The translations under genes were made by a program, and so were the position numbers. From an uncultured Planctomycetota bacterium (GTDB lineage: Bacteria > Planctomycetota > Brocadiia > CAIUPP01), in NCBI GenBank assembly GCA_903901045.1, contig CAIUPP010000055.1:1-45098 (forward strand): 45,098 bases of DNA, written 5' to 3'. This document shows positions 17,239 to 25,625 of this stretch, in pieces. The notes below the pieces were generated by a model that made no database searches, was not told the DNA's origin, and saw only the letters and a list, made by a program, of their open reading frames with translations. The number at the start of each line of letters is the position of its first letter. The stretch's first letter is position 1.

Positions 17239-18708
17239 ATGAGAATGACTCGGCGCTGGCTGTCGGCGTTCACGTTGATCGAGCTGCTTGTCGTCATCGC
17301 GATCATTGCGATTCTGGCCGGAATGTTGCTGCCGGCGCTGGCAGCGGCCCGCGAAAAGGCGCGCCGCACCGCTTGCCTGAGCAATTTGAACCAGTTCAGC
17401 AAGGCGTTGGCCTCTTACAACGGCGACTACAACGGGTACTTCCCCTCCTCGCCGGCGTGGGGGCCTGTCGCAGCGAAGGGCGCGCTCTCCGGCGGCAACA
17501 ACAAGTATCCCGGCATCCCCCAGTTCGGCGCCTGCACGAACCAGAGCGCAACGTGGGCGACCGCGTACAGCGTCTCGGTCTACGCCCCCTCCGGCAATGG
17601 AACGGCGGGCGCCACCACAGGCGTCAGCACCAACGCCTGGCTGGAGTATGGCATCTATAGCGAGCCGCGACTCAAAGGCACGACACTGCCGGACAGCACC
17701 ACCGCGACCGGCCAGGTCTTCTCGAACTACCCGGCGCAGTCCTTCGGCGACAACGGGAACATGATCAAGGACTACCGGGTGATCTTCCTCGGCTGCAAAG
17801 GCAGCAGCACCAGTTACTATGGCAACGCTGTCGTGCACCAAGGGGACATCAATCTTGCCCCGCTCGGGATCGGAACCCTCGGGTCGGCGGGATATCTTGC
17901 GGATTTGAGCATCTATTTCTGCCCCTCGGCGGGCAACATGCCTGACGACTTTGCCACGAACCCTCTGACGAGCCTCCATGCGGATTCGGGCAGCACTTCC
18001 TATAATGGCGGCATGACCACCTTGGGCGAGGTGCGCCAATGGACCAACGGCGCTACGGACATCTACTCGGTCATGCACGCGGGCTACGTCGGAAACCCCA
18101 CCCCGAACACCGTGGGAGATGGCATCTACAACGGGTCCTACTATGATATTATGTCTGCTTATAATTACCGGCTGGTGCCCGAGTCCGCGTGCGTGTACCA
18201 GAATGAGGACGGCTTCAACCCCATCTGGGCGCGATTGAAGGGCGTCACGCCAAGCCGGATCGTGTTCAGCGGAGAGCCGATGTTCAAGACGGACAAGCAA
18301 CTTGGAAATCGAGCGATTGTGTGCGATACGTTCAGCAAGCTGGCCGGCACGTTCAAAGATACGACGACCACCCCCCTTCAGCCCGGCATGGGCAACTGGG
18401 CGCATCGCGACGGCTATAATGTGCTCTATGGCGACAGCCATGCCGCGTGGTACGGCGACCCGCAGCAGAAGATCATGTGGTGGGCGAATACGATGGGCAC
18501 AGGCGCAGGGTCGCGCCTGGCCTACATGGGTCTGTGGTGCGCAACGATTACTGACTGGGCGCAGTCCGCCAACGATGTCCCCAGCCCCGTGACTTCCGGC
18601 AACGGAACCTACGCGCCCGCCGCCGGCTACAGCAACAAGGGTTCGACTCTCATCTGGCACACGCTGGATGCGGCATCGGGCGTGGACGTTGGAGTGGACG
18701 GCTACTGA
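17239..18708 (+). CDS. Prepilin-type (type II secretion/type IV pilin-like) large surface protein 1
   Basis: About 489 residues. The ATG at 17239 is chosen because GGGAGG lies eight bases upstream; in-frame ATGs at 17221 and 17245 fit less well. After [10 protein letters not shown] comes [18 protein letters not shown], the class III prepilin leader and hydrophobic stalk with the conserved Glu5. The residue before the cleavage point is Ala instead of the usual Gly. Next is [15 protein letters not shown], the family's helical extension. The large exported domain is rich in Gly, Ser, Thr and Tyr. Near the C-terminus, [19 protein letters not shown] matches the H-x9-DG element of the Lentisphaerae/Planctomycetes expansion of these proteins, here with Ser after the Asp, and the end reads [13 protein letters not shown]. 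Members are thought to be cleaved by PilD-like peptidase and assembled at the surface, but their function is not established. A partner at 28430 shares all these elements. Confidence 0.92.
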   Translation: MRMTRRWLSAFTLIELLVVIAIIAILAGMLLPALAAAREKARRTACLSNLNQFSKALASYNGDYNGYFPSSPAWGPVAAKGALSGGNNKYPGIPQFGACTNQSATWATAYSVSVYAPSGNGTAGATTGVSTNAWLEYGIYSEPRLKGTTLPDSTTATGQVFSNYPAQSFGDNGNMIKDYRVIFLGCKGSSTSYYGNAVVHQGDINLAPLGIGTLGSAGYLADLSIYFCPSAGNMPDDFATNPLTSLHADSGSTSYNGGMTTLGEVRQWTNGATDIYSVMHAGYVGNPTPNTVGDGIYNGSYYDIMSAYNYRLVPESACVYQNEDGFNPIWARLKGVTPSRIVFSGEPMFKTDKQLGNRAIVCDTFSKLAGTFKDTTTTPLQPGMGNWAHRDGYNVLYGDSHAAWYGDPQQKIMWWANTMGTGAGSRLAYMGLWCATITDWAQSANDVPSPVTSGNGTYAPAAGYSNKGSTLIWHTLDAASGVDVGVDGY

Positions 18709-18802
18709 TTATCCATGGGCTCAACGGACTTGTGACGGCTGGCCGTCGCCTCGCGGGCAGGCATGCGGTCAGTTTGTGCCCTTGATCTGAATTGAGGAAG
18801 AG

Positions 18803-20077
18803 ATGGAAATAGGCTGGTCGCAACGGGACATCACGCCTCTTCCCGGAGAAGAGCTCGGTGGGTACGGTTACTACATGAACCGCCGCGCGGACCGCACGCT
18901 CGATCCGCTCTTCTGCCGTGTTTGCGCCTTCCGCGAGAATGGGCGCGTCGCCGTCCTGGTCCAATTCGACTTGATCGGGTTGCAGGCGGACCACGTGGAG
19001 GAACTGCGCGCGCGGCTGGGCCGTGCGCATGGCCTCCCGGCGGAAGCGATCTTCTTTCACTGCACCCACACGCACACGGGTCCTGCAAGTCTTCGGTGGT
19101 TTGGTCCCGGCGAACTCACTCAGACCTGGCGGCAGATCGTCACGAAGCATGTTATGGACACCGTTGCGGATGTGTTGAAACACTGGGAGCCGGTGCAGCG
19201 CGCCTGTTACATCGATCATGAATTCCCGGGCATTGCGCAGAATCGCGACGAGCCGGGCGGGCCGGTCGACAACCATGTGCGCGGACTGCTGCTGGAAATG
19301 GGCCAGGCCGCGCCGATCCTCCTGGTCAATTACGGCTGCCACGCCGTCGCCCTGGGCGTGTGGCGGGTCTATTCCGCCGACTACCCCGGCGCGGTCGTCC
19401 GCTATCTTAACGCCCTCGGCTACCGCGCTCTCTTTCTGAACGCTCCCTGCGGAGACCTCGATCCCTGCGTGACCAAGTCCGCGGCGTTTGGAAAAGGGGG
19501 GGAGGAGGTGCTCGATTTCTACGGCCGGCGGATTGTGGAGGCCGTGGAGCGAGCGCTGAAGTCCAAGGAAGCGGTCCCGGTCGGTTCGATGCAATTTGCG
19601 TCGAAGCTCATTGACCTTGCCGTGCAGCCCCCGGCCCGGTCTGAGTGCGAAAGAACCATTGCCGAGTCGACGGCCCTCCTGGAAAAGGATGCAACCGACG
19701 GGATGGCCCTGTCGACGCTCAACGGAACGAAGAACTGGATCCAGATGCTTGACAGCGGCCGATGTGTCGCCCGGCAACCGATAGAGGTTCAGGTGCTTCA
19801 CCTCGGAGGGGTGACGCTGGCGGGAATTGGGGCGGAATTCTATTCCGAGCTGAGCGCCCTCATGCGCGCGAAAGCGGGAATTCAGCGGCTGCTCGTGGCC
19901 GGCACCTGCAATGCCGTGACCTGCTACATCGCCACGCGGCGATCTGTGGAGAACAGCCGCTATCCCGTTCGGGCGGCGCGTTTCTACGGCGTCTTCCCGC
20001 ATACGGCGGGCGCCGGCGAGCGTTTCGCCGAAGAAGCGGGGGCGTTCCTGGCGGACACCGCGGCGCGCCCTGGTTAG
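18803..20077 (+). CDS. Neutral/alkaline ceramidase N-terminal-domain protein
   Basis: A 424-residue protein with GAGGAAGAG ahead of the ATG at 18803 and no signal peptide. It matches the N-terminal amidase domain of neutral/alkaline ceramidases (PF04734). It opens GWSQRDITPLPGEELGGYG, has the zinc-binding FFHCTHTHTGP at residues 84-94, and then NYGCHAVALG near 175 as the next His ligand region; APCGDLDPCV follows. Ceramidases are usually 650 or more residues, with an additional C-terminal immunoglobulin-like domain that is absent here. Stand-alone domains of this kind are frequent in PVC-type bacteria beside sugar genes, and a general amide-hydrolysing role is more likely than ceramide cleavage. 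The gene lies between prepilin-like and DegT genes, with a hairpin repeat directly after it. The domain is secure; the substrate is unknown. Confidence 0.85.
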   Translation: MEIGWSQRDITPLPGEELGGYGYYMNRRADRTLDPLFCRVCAFRENGRVAVLVQFDLIGLQADHVEELRARLGRAHGLPAEAIFFHCTHTHTGPASLRWFGPGELTQTWRQIVTKHVMDTVADVLKHWEPVQRACYIDHEFPGIAQNRDEPGGPVDNHVRGLLLEMGQAAPILLVNYGCHAVALGVWRVYSADYPGAVVRYLNALGYRALFLNAPCGDLDPCVTKSAAFGKGGEEVLDFYGRRIVEAVERALKSKEAVPVGSMQFASKLIDLAVQPPARSECERTIAESTALLEKDATDGMALSTLNGTKNWIQMLDSGRCVARQPIEVQVLHLGGVTLAGIGAEFYSELSALMRAKAGIQRLLVAGTCNAVTCYIATRRSVENSRYPVRAARFYGVFPHTAGAGERFAEEAGAFLADTAARPG

Positions 20078-20127
20078 ACTCGATGCCGTTTTGCTCTGTT
20101 GAAACCATCCCGGTTGGCAGGCCGGGC

Positions 20128-20179
20128 CGGTGGGGACACAATACTTTCCAAAGGAAAGTTTTGTGTCCCCACCTCGACC
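20128..20179. repeat. Long hairpin repeat, copy 2 (REP/MITE-like)
   Basis: Identical over 52 bp to 17057-17108. Arms 20129-20149 and 20153-20173 pair at 20 of 21 positions. This copy lies 50 bases after the ceramidase-like stop and 26 bases before the start of the DegT gene, so it would form a strong stem in the leader of that transcript or act as a terminator for the gene before it. Confidence 0.9.
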
Positions 20180-20205
20180 CAAATAAATCAGAGAGGAGCA
20201 TTCAC

Positions 20206-21516
20206 ATGGCAACTTCCGGCGTCACCACTGAAACAGGCAGAAAGCCGGCCACGCAGGAGAAGCTGGCGGTCTGCGGCGGTCCGCAAGCATGCAAGGTCAA
20301 ATTCCCGACGTGGCCGATCTACGGTCGGGAGGAAGAAGAGGCGCTGGCTCGGGTTGTGCGTAGCGGCACGTGGGGGCGGCTCAGCGGCAAGGAGGTCGAG
20401 CGCTTCGAGCAGCGCTTCGCCGAATACCAGGGGGCGAAGTACGGCATCGCCGTGGTCAACGGGTCGGTCTCCCTGCGCATCGCCCTGATGGGCATCGGCA
20501 TTGAAGCCGGCGATGAAGTGATTGTGCCGCCCTATACATTCCTGGCCACAGCCACGGCCGTCGTCGAGGCCAACGCGGTGCCGGTGTTCGCGGATATCGA
20601 CCCGGAGACGTTCAACCTGGACCCCGCCGCCGTGGAAGCGGCCATTACGCCGCGCACCAAGGCGATCATCCCCGTTCACGTGGGTGGGCTGGCCGCCGAC
20701 GTGGATGCGCTCATGGCCATCGCAAAGCGTCATAACCTCTTCGTGATCGAGGATGCCGCCCACGCTCACGGCGCGGAGTACAAAGGGCGTCGGGTTGGGG
20801 CCCTGGGCCACGCGGGCTCCTTCTCCTTCCAGGCGTCGAAGAACCTCACCAGCGGCGAGGGGGGCATCATCCTGACCAACGACGAGGAACTGGCCGAGCG
20901 CTGCCGCTCGATCCACAACTGCGGACGGCTGAAGGGGGGCGCGTGGTACGAACATGTCGTCATGGGCGGCAACTACCGCCTCAGCGAGTTCCAGGGCGCG
21001 GTTCTGAACTGTCAGTTCGACCGCCTGGACGCGCAGGCCACCGCGCGCGACCGCAACGGCGCGTACCTGGCCGCGCGCCTGGAAAAGATCCCGGGACTGC
21101 ACCCGCAGCCGCGGCGCTTCACGGGCACGCGCCATGCCTACCACCTCTTTGCCATGCGGTACGAAGCCGCCGCCTTTGGCGTGCCGCGACAGGCGTTCCT
21201 CAAGGCGCTGAATGCCGAAGGGGTGTTCGCCGTCGCGGGCTACATCGTTCCCCTGTACGCGCAACCCCTCTTCACACAGAAGAATTTCGGCCCTTACACC
21301 GGCTACCGCCTCTCTCGCCCGGACCTCGACTATGCGAAGATGATATGCCCGAACTGCGAGCGCATCTGCCGCGAGGAGGGCATCTGGCTGGTGCAGAACG
21401 AACTGCTCGGGACGCAACAGGAGATGGACCAGATTGCCGGCGCATTTTCAAAACTGTACGATAAGCGCGGCGACTTGCAGAAGTTCGCACGGCAGGAGCA
21501 GGGGAGCGGCGCATGA
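20206..21516 (+). CDS. DegT/DnrJ/EryC1/StrS-family PLP aminotransferase
   Basis: A 436-residue sugar-aminotransferase-type enzyme. The start at 20206 (MATSGVTTETG) has AGAGGAG seven bases upstream; the far longer frame runs back through the hairpin repeat and the previous gene and is not real. Features of the AHBA-synthase-like branch are KLAVCGGP near the start, PTWPIYGREEEEAL, the phosphate-binding NGSVSLRIAL, VIEDAAHAHGA with the cofactor-contacting D183, and SFSFQASKNLTSGEGG with the Schiff-base K212. Family members transfer an amino group to keto-sugars, or use PLP for related dehydration chemistry. Many catabolic clusters in PVC-type bacteria carry this branch together with a sugar isomerase, as here. 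Its stop overlaps the next start (ATGA), so the two enzymes are likely made in equal amounts. The reaction is not determined. Confidence 0.93.
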   Translation: MATSGVTTETGRKPATQEKLAVCGGPQACKVKFPTWPIYGREEEEALARVVRSGTWGRLSGKEVERFEQRFAEYQGAKYGIAVVNGSVSLRIALMGIGIEAGDEVIVPPYTFLATATAVVEANAVPVFADIDPETFNLDPAAVEAAITPRTKAIIPVHVGGLAADVDALMAIAKRHNLFVIEDAAHAHGAEYKGRRVGALGHAGSFSFQASKNLTSGEGGIILTNDEELAERCRSIHNCGRLKGGAWYEHVVMGGNYRLSEFQGAVLNCQFDRLDAQATARDRNGAYLAARLEKIPGLHPQPRRFTGTRHAYHLFAMRYEAAAFGVPRQAFLKALNAEGVFAVAGYIVPLYAQPLFTQKNFGPYTGYRLSRPDLDYAKMICPNCERICREEGIWLVQNELLGTQQEMDQIAGAFSKLYDKRGDLQKFARQEQGSGA

Positions 21517-22373
21517 GCTTTAAAATCGGCGTGATGATCGAGTCCTTCCGCCTGGGCGTCCCGGACGGCCTGGCGGCAGCAGCGCGGCTCGGCGTTCAGG
21601 GGGTTCAACTTCACGCCACGCGCGGCGAGACGCATTTCAGCAAGCTGCGAGGGGGCGCGCTGGCGGATTTTCGCCGCCAGGTGACCGGCCTGGGACTCGA
21701 AGTGGCCGCCGTCTGCGGCGACTTCGGAGGGCATGGTTTTCAGGTCGTGGAGGAAAACTCCCAGCGGATCGAGGACTCCAAGCGCGTCATGGACCTCGCA
21801 GGCGAACTGGACTGCTCCGTCGTCACGACGCACATCGGCATCGTCCCGCACGACGCGGGCCATCCGCGGTACGCCGTCCTGGCCCGCGCATGCGAAGAGC
21901 TCGGGCGCTACGCGGAGTCCGCCGGCGCGGCGTTCGCCATCGAAACGGGGCCGGAGCCCGCCGCGGTGTTGCGCCGCTTCCTGGATGATATCGGCCTGGC
22001 GGGGGGGCTGGCGGTGAACTTCGACCCCGCGAATCTCGTGATGGTCTGCCGCGAGAACATCCCCGAGGCGGTGCGACTCCTGGGCCCGTACATCCGCCAC
22101 ACCCACGCCAAAGACGGCCTCAACCTGAAGCCCGTGGACGCCGATCGGCTCTACGGGGCTTTCGAAGACAGCCATCTTGAAACGCTTCAATGGGCGGACT
22201 ACTTCCGCGAAGTCCCTCTTGGCAAGGGTGGCGTGAATTTCCCGGAGTACCTTGCCGCCTTGCGCGCGGCGGACTATTCCGGGTACTTGACGATTGAGCG
22301 CGAAGTCGGCAATGATCCATACCGCGATATCGCCCAGGCTGTCGAGTTCCTCAAGGCCCTCAACGCGCAATGA
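21513..22373 (+). CDS. Sugar phosphate isomerase/epimerase-family TIM-barrel protein
   Basis: A 286-residue protein of the xylose-isomerase-like/AP-endonuclease-2 superfamily (PF01261), translationally coupled to the DegT gene by an ATGA overlap. The barrel starts FKIGVMIESFRLG and GVQGVQLHATRGE. Likely metal ligands lie in AFAIETGPEP (Glu), AVNFDPANL (Asp), YIRHTHAKDG (His) and LTIEREVGNDP (Glu), which is the usual E-D-H-E arrangement. The family includes ketose epimerases, inosose isomerases and dehydratases, all acting on free or oxidised sugars in the cytoplasm. Together with the DegT enzyme it would isomerise or dehydrate a keto-sugar or cyclitol product. The family is secure; the specific substrate is open. 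Confidence 0.92.
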   Translation: MSFKIGVMIESFRLGVPDGLAAAARLGVQGVQLHATRGETHFSKLRGGALADFRRQVTGLGLEVAAVCGDFGGHGFQVVEENSQRIEDSKRVMDLAGELDCSVVTTHIGIVPHDAGHPRYAVLARACEELGRYAESAGAAFAIETGPEPAAVLRRFLDDIGLAGGLAVNFDPANLVMVCRENIPEAVRLLGPYIRHTHAKDGLNLKPVDADRLYGAFEDSHLETLQWADYFREVPLGKGGVNFPEYLAALRAADYSGYLTIEREVGNDPYRDIAQAVEFLKALNAQ

Positions 22374-22394
22374 CGAAAGAAGGAACGACCCCGG

Positions 22395-24374
22395 ATGGAA
22401 CGGCACGTCCCGGTGAAGGCGAAGTTCAGCGTTCGCGAAGCGGGCAATGACCTTCTCGTCGCCTGCCAGTTCTGGGAAGTCCGCCACAGTTCCGCGGATG
22501 GCGGCAACATATCGAGCGTGGTGTTTCCCCACGGCACAGGGAAGAACATCTTCGCCGCCCCCTGCCGCACGCAGATCAGCACGAGCGCGCGGGGGAGCAC
22601 CCAAACCCATACCGCTCGCGGCAACGACTCCGGCTCCTGCCTTTCGTACTATTCCGACGGCGAGGTCGTGGTGGTGGAAAGCGAAAGTCCCTTCCTTTCC
22701 GACGCGGGGGAGCGGCTCCCCGCCATCTACCGGCATCGTTTCGAGTATCACCCCTGGGGGTACATCCGCCAGCGGGTGACGATCGAATGCGCGAAGCCGA
22801 TCCCGAACGTCTATCAAGTGGCGATCGCGCGGCCTACGGTCGCTGCGCGCCTGAACGAATTCGCCTATCGCCCGGGGCCTGCCGATTCCGAGGACTGGCG
22901 TCTTTCCTGCTGCATCCAGCGCTGGTATAAGCTCAAGGCCGGCGCCAACGTCAACGACTTCAGGACGGTGCTGATCTCCCACATGCCGCTCTATTTCACC
23001 TTCGTCCAGCGCGGCGTGGAAGGATTCGACTGGTTCCTCGGCGAGAACCTCGATCAGTGGCACAGCCAGTTCACGAAAGCTCCGCACACCAACCTGTTCA
23101 TGGTGCAGTACGCCGCGGACGCGGACGGCTACGAGGTCCGGACCAACCCGCTCTGGCGTCATCCTCCCAGCCACACGCTGCGAGGTACGTACGCCTTCGA
23201 CTTCTTCATGGCGTTTCCTTTTGTGCAGGAGCGGGTCCGTCCGCTCCGGCGTTCCGTCGCCGGACTGCTGGAAGCGCGTCCCGACCGGCAGGGGAAGCGC
23301 TTCCCCTCGCCGGAGCGAATCCGCGAATTCGGGCGGAACGGCGTGGACCTGACGCGGCTCCACGACGACGGCCCCACCGCAGACGGCCTGTTCTGGCGCG
23401 ACGGGGCCTATCCGCCGTATCCCCCGAAGCGCATGAAGGAAATGGACCGCCGCATCGCCGACCTGCACCGGAATGGCGTGCGCGTGACGCCCTACTTCTC
23501 GCTCCATGAATGGCACCCGGACGTGCCGCCGTTCGCCGCGAAAGCCAGGGAGTGGCAGCGCCGGGTGGATGACGAAGGAACGATGATTCACAATGTCACC
23601 ACCACCGGCGAGTTCGGGGCGCAGATGTGCCTGGCTTCCGGGTGGCTTGAATTCCGAAAGCGCACGATCGACGCGCCCCTCTCCAGGCACGCGTTCGATG
23701 GGATCTACTACGATTGGTGCTTCCCCGAGCCCTGCCTGAACAAGGCGCACCGGCCCTATCGGCATTGGGATGTGGAGTCGTTCATCGACCTGCTGGAATG
23801 GACGCGCGAGCGCGTCGGCCCGAAGGGAGAAATGTACCTGCACATGTCCCAGGTGCCGTTCATCACCGCGGGGAACATGGCCACGTACATCCTCGACCTC
23901 GAAGAATACGCTCCCGCCAAAATAACCCCGGACATGTTCCCGCCTTACACCCACTTCACGAACGCCTGCCCGCACGGCGTCCTGATCCAGGAAGGGAAAG
24001 GGGACAAGAGCCCCATGCTCTTCGCGCTCTGCGCGCTTCTCAATCACGCCTCAGTGGACGACAGCCGCCCGGAAGCTCTGGCGACCTTCAAAGTCACGGC
24101 GCGGATAGACTTCACGCGGTACAAGAAGTTTGAGAACCACCGCACCATGGCGGTTCGCACTTCAAAGCGGGACGTCCGTTCCGCCATCTACTGGAACGAG
24201 CGGGAGGCGCTCGTTCTCCTCGCCAACCTTTCGGAAAAGGCGCAACCCTTCAACTGGCGGGTGGTTCCCGGACGTCTCGGATGGGGAAAGGATGCCTGCA
24301 AAGTCATAGGCGCCAGCCCTCGCGAACTCGCGCCGCTTTCATTCCGGTACGTCAGAGTGAAACGCGCGAGGTGA
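22395..24374 (+). CDS. Glycoside-hydrolase-like TIM-barrel protein (cytoplasmic)
   Basis: A 659-residue protein, 21 bases after the isomerase gene, with GAAGGA about ten bases before the ATG. There is no signal peptide. The first 270 residues are beta-rich (a possible sugar-binding sandwich: VSVREAG-like strands, HRFEYHPWGYIRQRVTI). The barrel follows: NGVDLTRLHDDGPT, NGVRVTPYFSLHEWHPDV, HAFDGIYYDWCFPEP near residue 435, GEMYLHMSQVPF, and a C-terminal beta domain (YWNEREALVLLANLSE) like that closing many alpha-glycosidases. The DG-hydrophobic-D element at 435 occupies the same place as the acidic strand end in the other glycosidase-like proteins of this window. The overall layout resembles the DUF6259/GH36-like group; I cannot assign a family with certainty. 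It probably cleaves a sugar linkage of an imported substrate. Confidence 0.6.
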   Translation: MERHVPVKAKFSVREAGNDLLVACQFWEVRHSSADGGNISSVVFPHGTGKNIFAAPCRTQISTSARGSTQTHTARGNDSGSCLSYYSDGEVVVVESESPFLSDAGERLPAIYRHRFEYHPWGYIRQRVTIECAKPIPNVYQVAIARPTVAARLNEFAYRPGPADSEDWRLSCCIQRWYKLKAGANVNDFRTVLISHMPLYFTFVQRGVEGFDWFLGENLDQWHSQFTKAPHTNLFMVQYAADADGYEVRTNPLWRHPPSHTLRGTYAFDFFMAFPFVQERVRPLRRSVAGLLEARPDRQGKRFPSPERIREFGRNGVDLTRLHDDGPTADGLFWRDGAYPPYPPKRMKEMDRRIADLHRNGVRVTPYFSLHEWHPDVPPFAAKAREWQRRVDDEGTMIHNVTTTGEFGAQMCLASGWLEFRKRTIDAPLSRHAFDGIYYDWCFPEPCLNKAHRPYRHWDVESFIDLLEWTRERVGPKGEMYLHMSQVPFITAGNMATYILDLEEYAPAKITPDMFPPYTHFTNACPHGVLIQEGKGDKSPMLFALCALLNHASVDDSRPEALATFKVTARIDFTRYKKFENHRTMAVRTSKRDVRSAIYWNEREALVLLANLSEKAQPFNWRVVPGRLGWGKDACKVIGASPRELAPLSFRYVRVKRAR

Positions 24375-24552
24375 AATGGGAGAGCGCGCCCCGCTTGTCA
24401 ACGGCCTCCGTGCTGTCCCCAAGGAGCCGGCAAGGTGACTGGTCCAGCGAAAGTAATCTGTATCATGATGGTGCCTGACGGCGGGTTGTTGCTCGGGCAA
24501 GGGTAACGAAGACCCGATCCTTATCGCGGAGTTCAATTTGGAGGCTGACGCC

Positions 24553-25422
24553 ATGACGAGCAGCAAGAAAGAGCATCTCTTGTTCGCATGCCTTCTGGGA
24601 TCAGCCCTGCTGCTGGCAACCACCGTGGCGCGCGCCGCGGACGCGCCCAACCTCCTGCGCAATGGCGACGCGGAACTGGGGAACGCGGACAACTGGGGCA
24701 AACTGTGGGAGGCCCGCGCGGAGGGCGCTCACGCCGGCAAGAGTTGCTTCATCAAGGCCGGTCCCGCTTTCGTCCTGTGCGACGACTTCATCGCCGTGGA
24801 CCCCGACAAGACCTACCTGCTCAGCGGGTGGTTCAAGTCGGCGACCGCTGAGCCCAGCCATCTCTATTTCGGTTATGCCCCCTATGACGCCGACAAGAAG
24901 CCGATTTTTTGTGAGAACGTCTCGGCCACGCCCGGGACGGAAACCACGCTGGCGGGGGCCTGCAAGAAGGAGGACGATATCCTCAAGATCGCGGATGGCT
25001 CCAAGTGGCGCGCTACGCCGTTTGCCGTAGTCGCCTTCAGCGTGGACAACTCCGGTCAGTACAAGGACCTCCCGAACCGGAATCTCAGCACGCGCGGGAT
25101 TCTCTCGGTCGATAAGAAGGGAGAGTTCTGGGAGATCAAGCTTGCGAAGCCCTGCGGCAAGGAATATCCCGCCGGCACGCTCATCCGCCAGCACGTGGCG
25201 GGCCCCGGTTACATCTACAACGCCGCCACCAACGCGGTCGTCCCGCAGGAGTGGAAGCAATACAGCGGCCGCATCAAGGGGATCGCTCTCTCCGGCGCGC
25301 CCACCGCTCAGTGGTGGCCCGGCGCCAAGTTCGCGCGCGTCATCGTCATGCCCAATTATGGGCAAGCCAAGGACGTTTCGCTCCTGGCCGATGATATCTC
25401 GATGACGACGGTGGAACCCTGA
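24553..25422 (+). CDS. Secreted carbohydrate-binding-like (CBM4/9-type sandwich) protein
   Basis: About 289 residues. The ATG at 24553 has GGAGG eight bases upstream; a TTG-initiated extension of five residues is not needed. MTSSKKEHLLFACLLGSALLLATTVARAADA is a signal peptide with an ARA-A cleavage site. The mature part begins NLLRNGDAELGNADNWGK, the common opening of CBM4/9-like beta-sandwich domains, followed by an aromatic strand set (YLLSGWFKSA, LYFGYAPYDA) and ending ADDISMTTVEP, again typical. Nothing catalytic is visible. It closes the first plus-strand module and is probably a surface or periplasmic sugar-binding protein. The 178 bases before it hold no convincing promoter; the 203 bases after it show no gene or strong hairpin before the convergent UroD-like gene. 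Confidence 0.75.
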   Translation: MTSSKKEHLLFACLLGSALLLATTVARAADAPNLLRNGDAELGNADNWGKLWEARAEGAHAGKSCFIKAGPAFVLCDDFIAVDPDKTYLLSGWFKSATAEPSHLYFGYAPYDADKKPIFCENVSATPGTETTLAGACKKEDDILKIADGSKWRATPFAVVAFSVDNSGQYKDLPNRNLSTRGILSVDKKGEFWEIKLAKPCGKEYPAGTLIRQHVAGPGYIYNAATNAVVPQEWKQYSGRIKGIALSGAPTAQWWPGAKFARVIVMPNYGQAKDVSLLADDISMTTVEP

Positions 25423-25625
25423 ACCGACGACTGAGTCCCCGGGCGCGGGAATAGCCAAGTGACCCCTTCCCAAGACAGCCCATTCAATGGCCGGCAGCCA
25501 TATCACAACCGATGGTCTTGCAGCAGGTTATCCACGGGCGGCCAGCACCGGACGCTGCCCGGACGCAACTCACTCGCTTAAGACCACCGAAGCAGGCAGT
25601 TGCCTCGGCACAGACCTGGTGGACG

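Noticed and set aside
18734-18747. GACGG/CCGTC hairpin after prepilin-like gene 1
   Set aside because: The stem is only five pairs, without a T-run; this is expected by chance in GC-rich sequence.
21330-24047. A 905-codon open frame on the minus strand across three plus-strand genes
   Set aside because: It lies antisense to the DegT, isomerase and glycosidase-like genes, has no recognisable motif, and its Arg/His/Val-rich content is typical of a shadow frame in GC-rich coding DNA.
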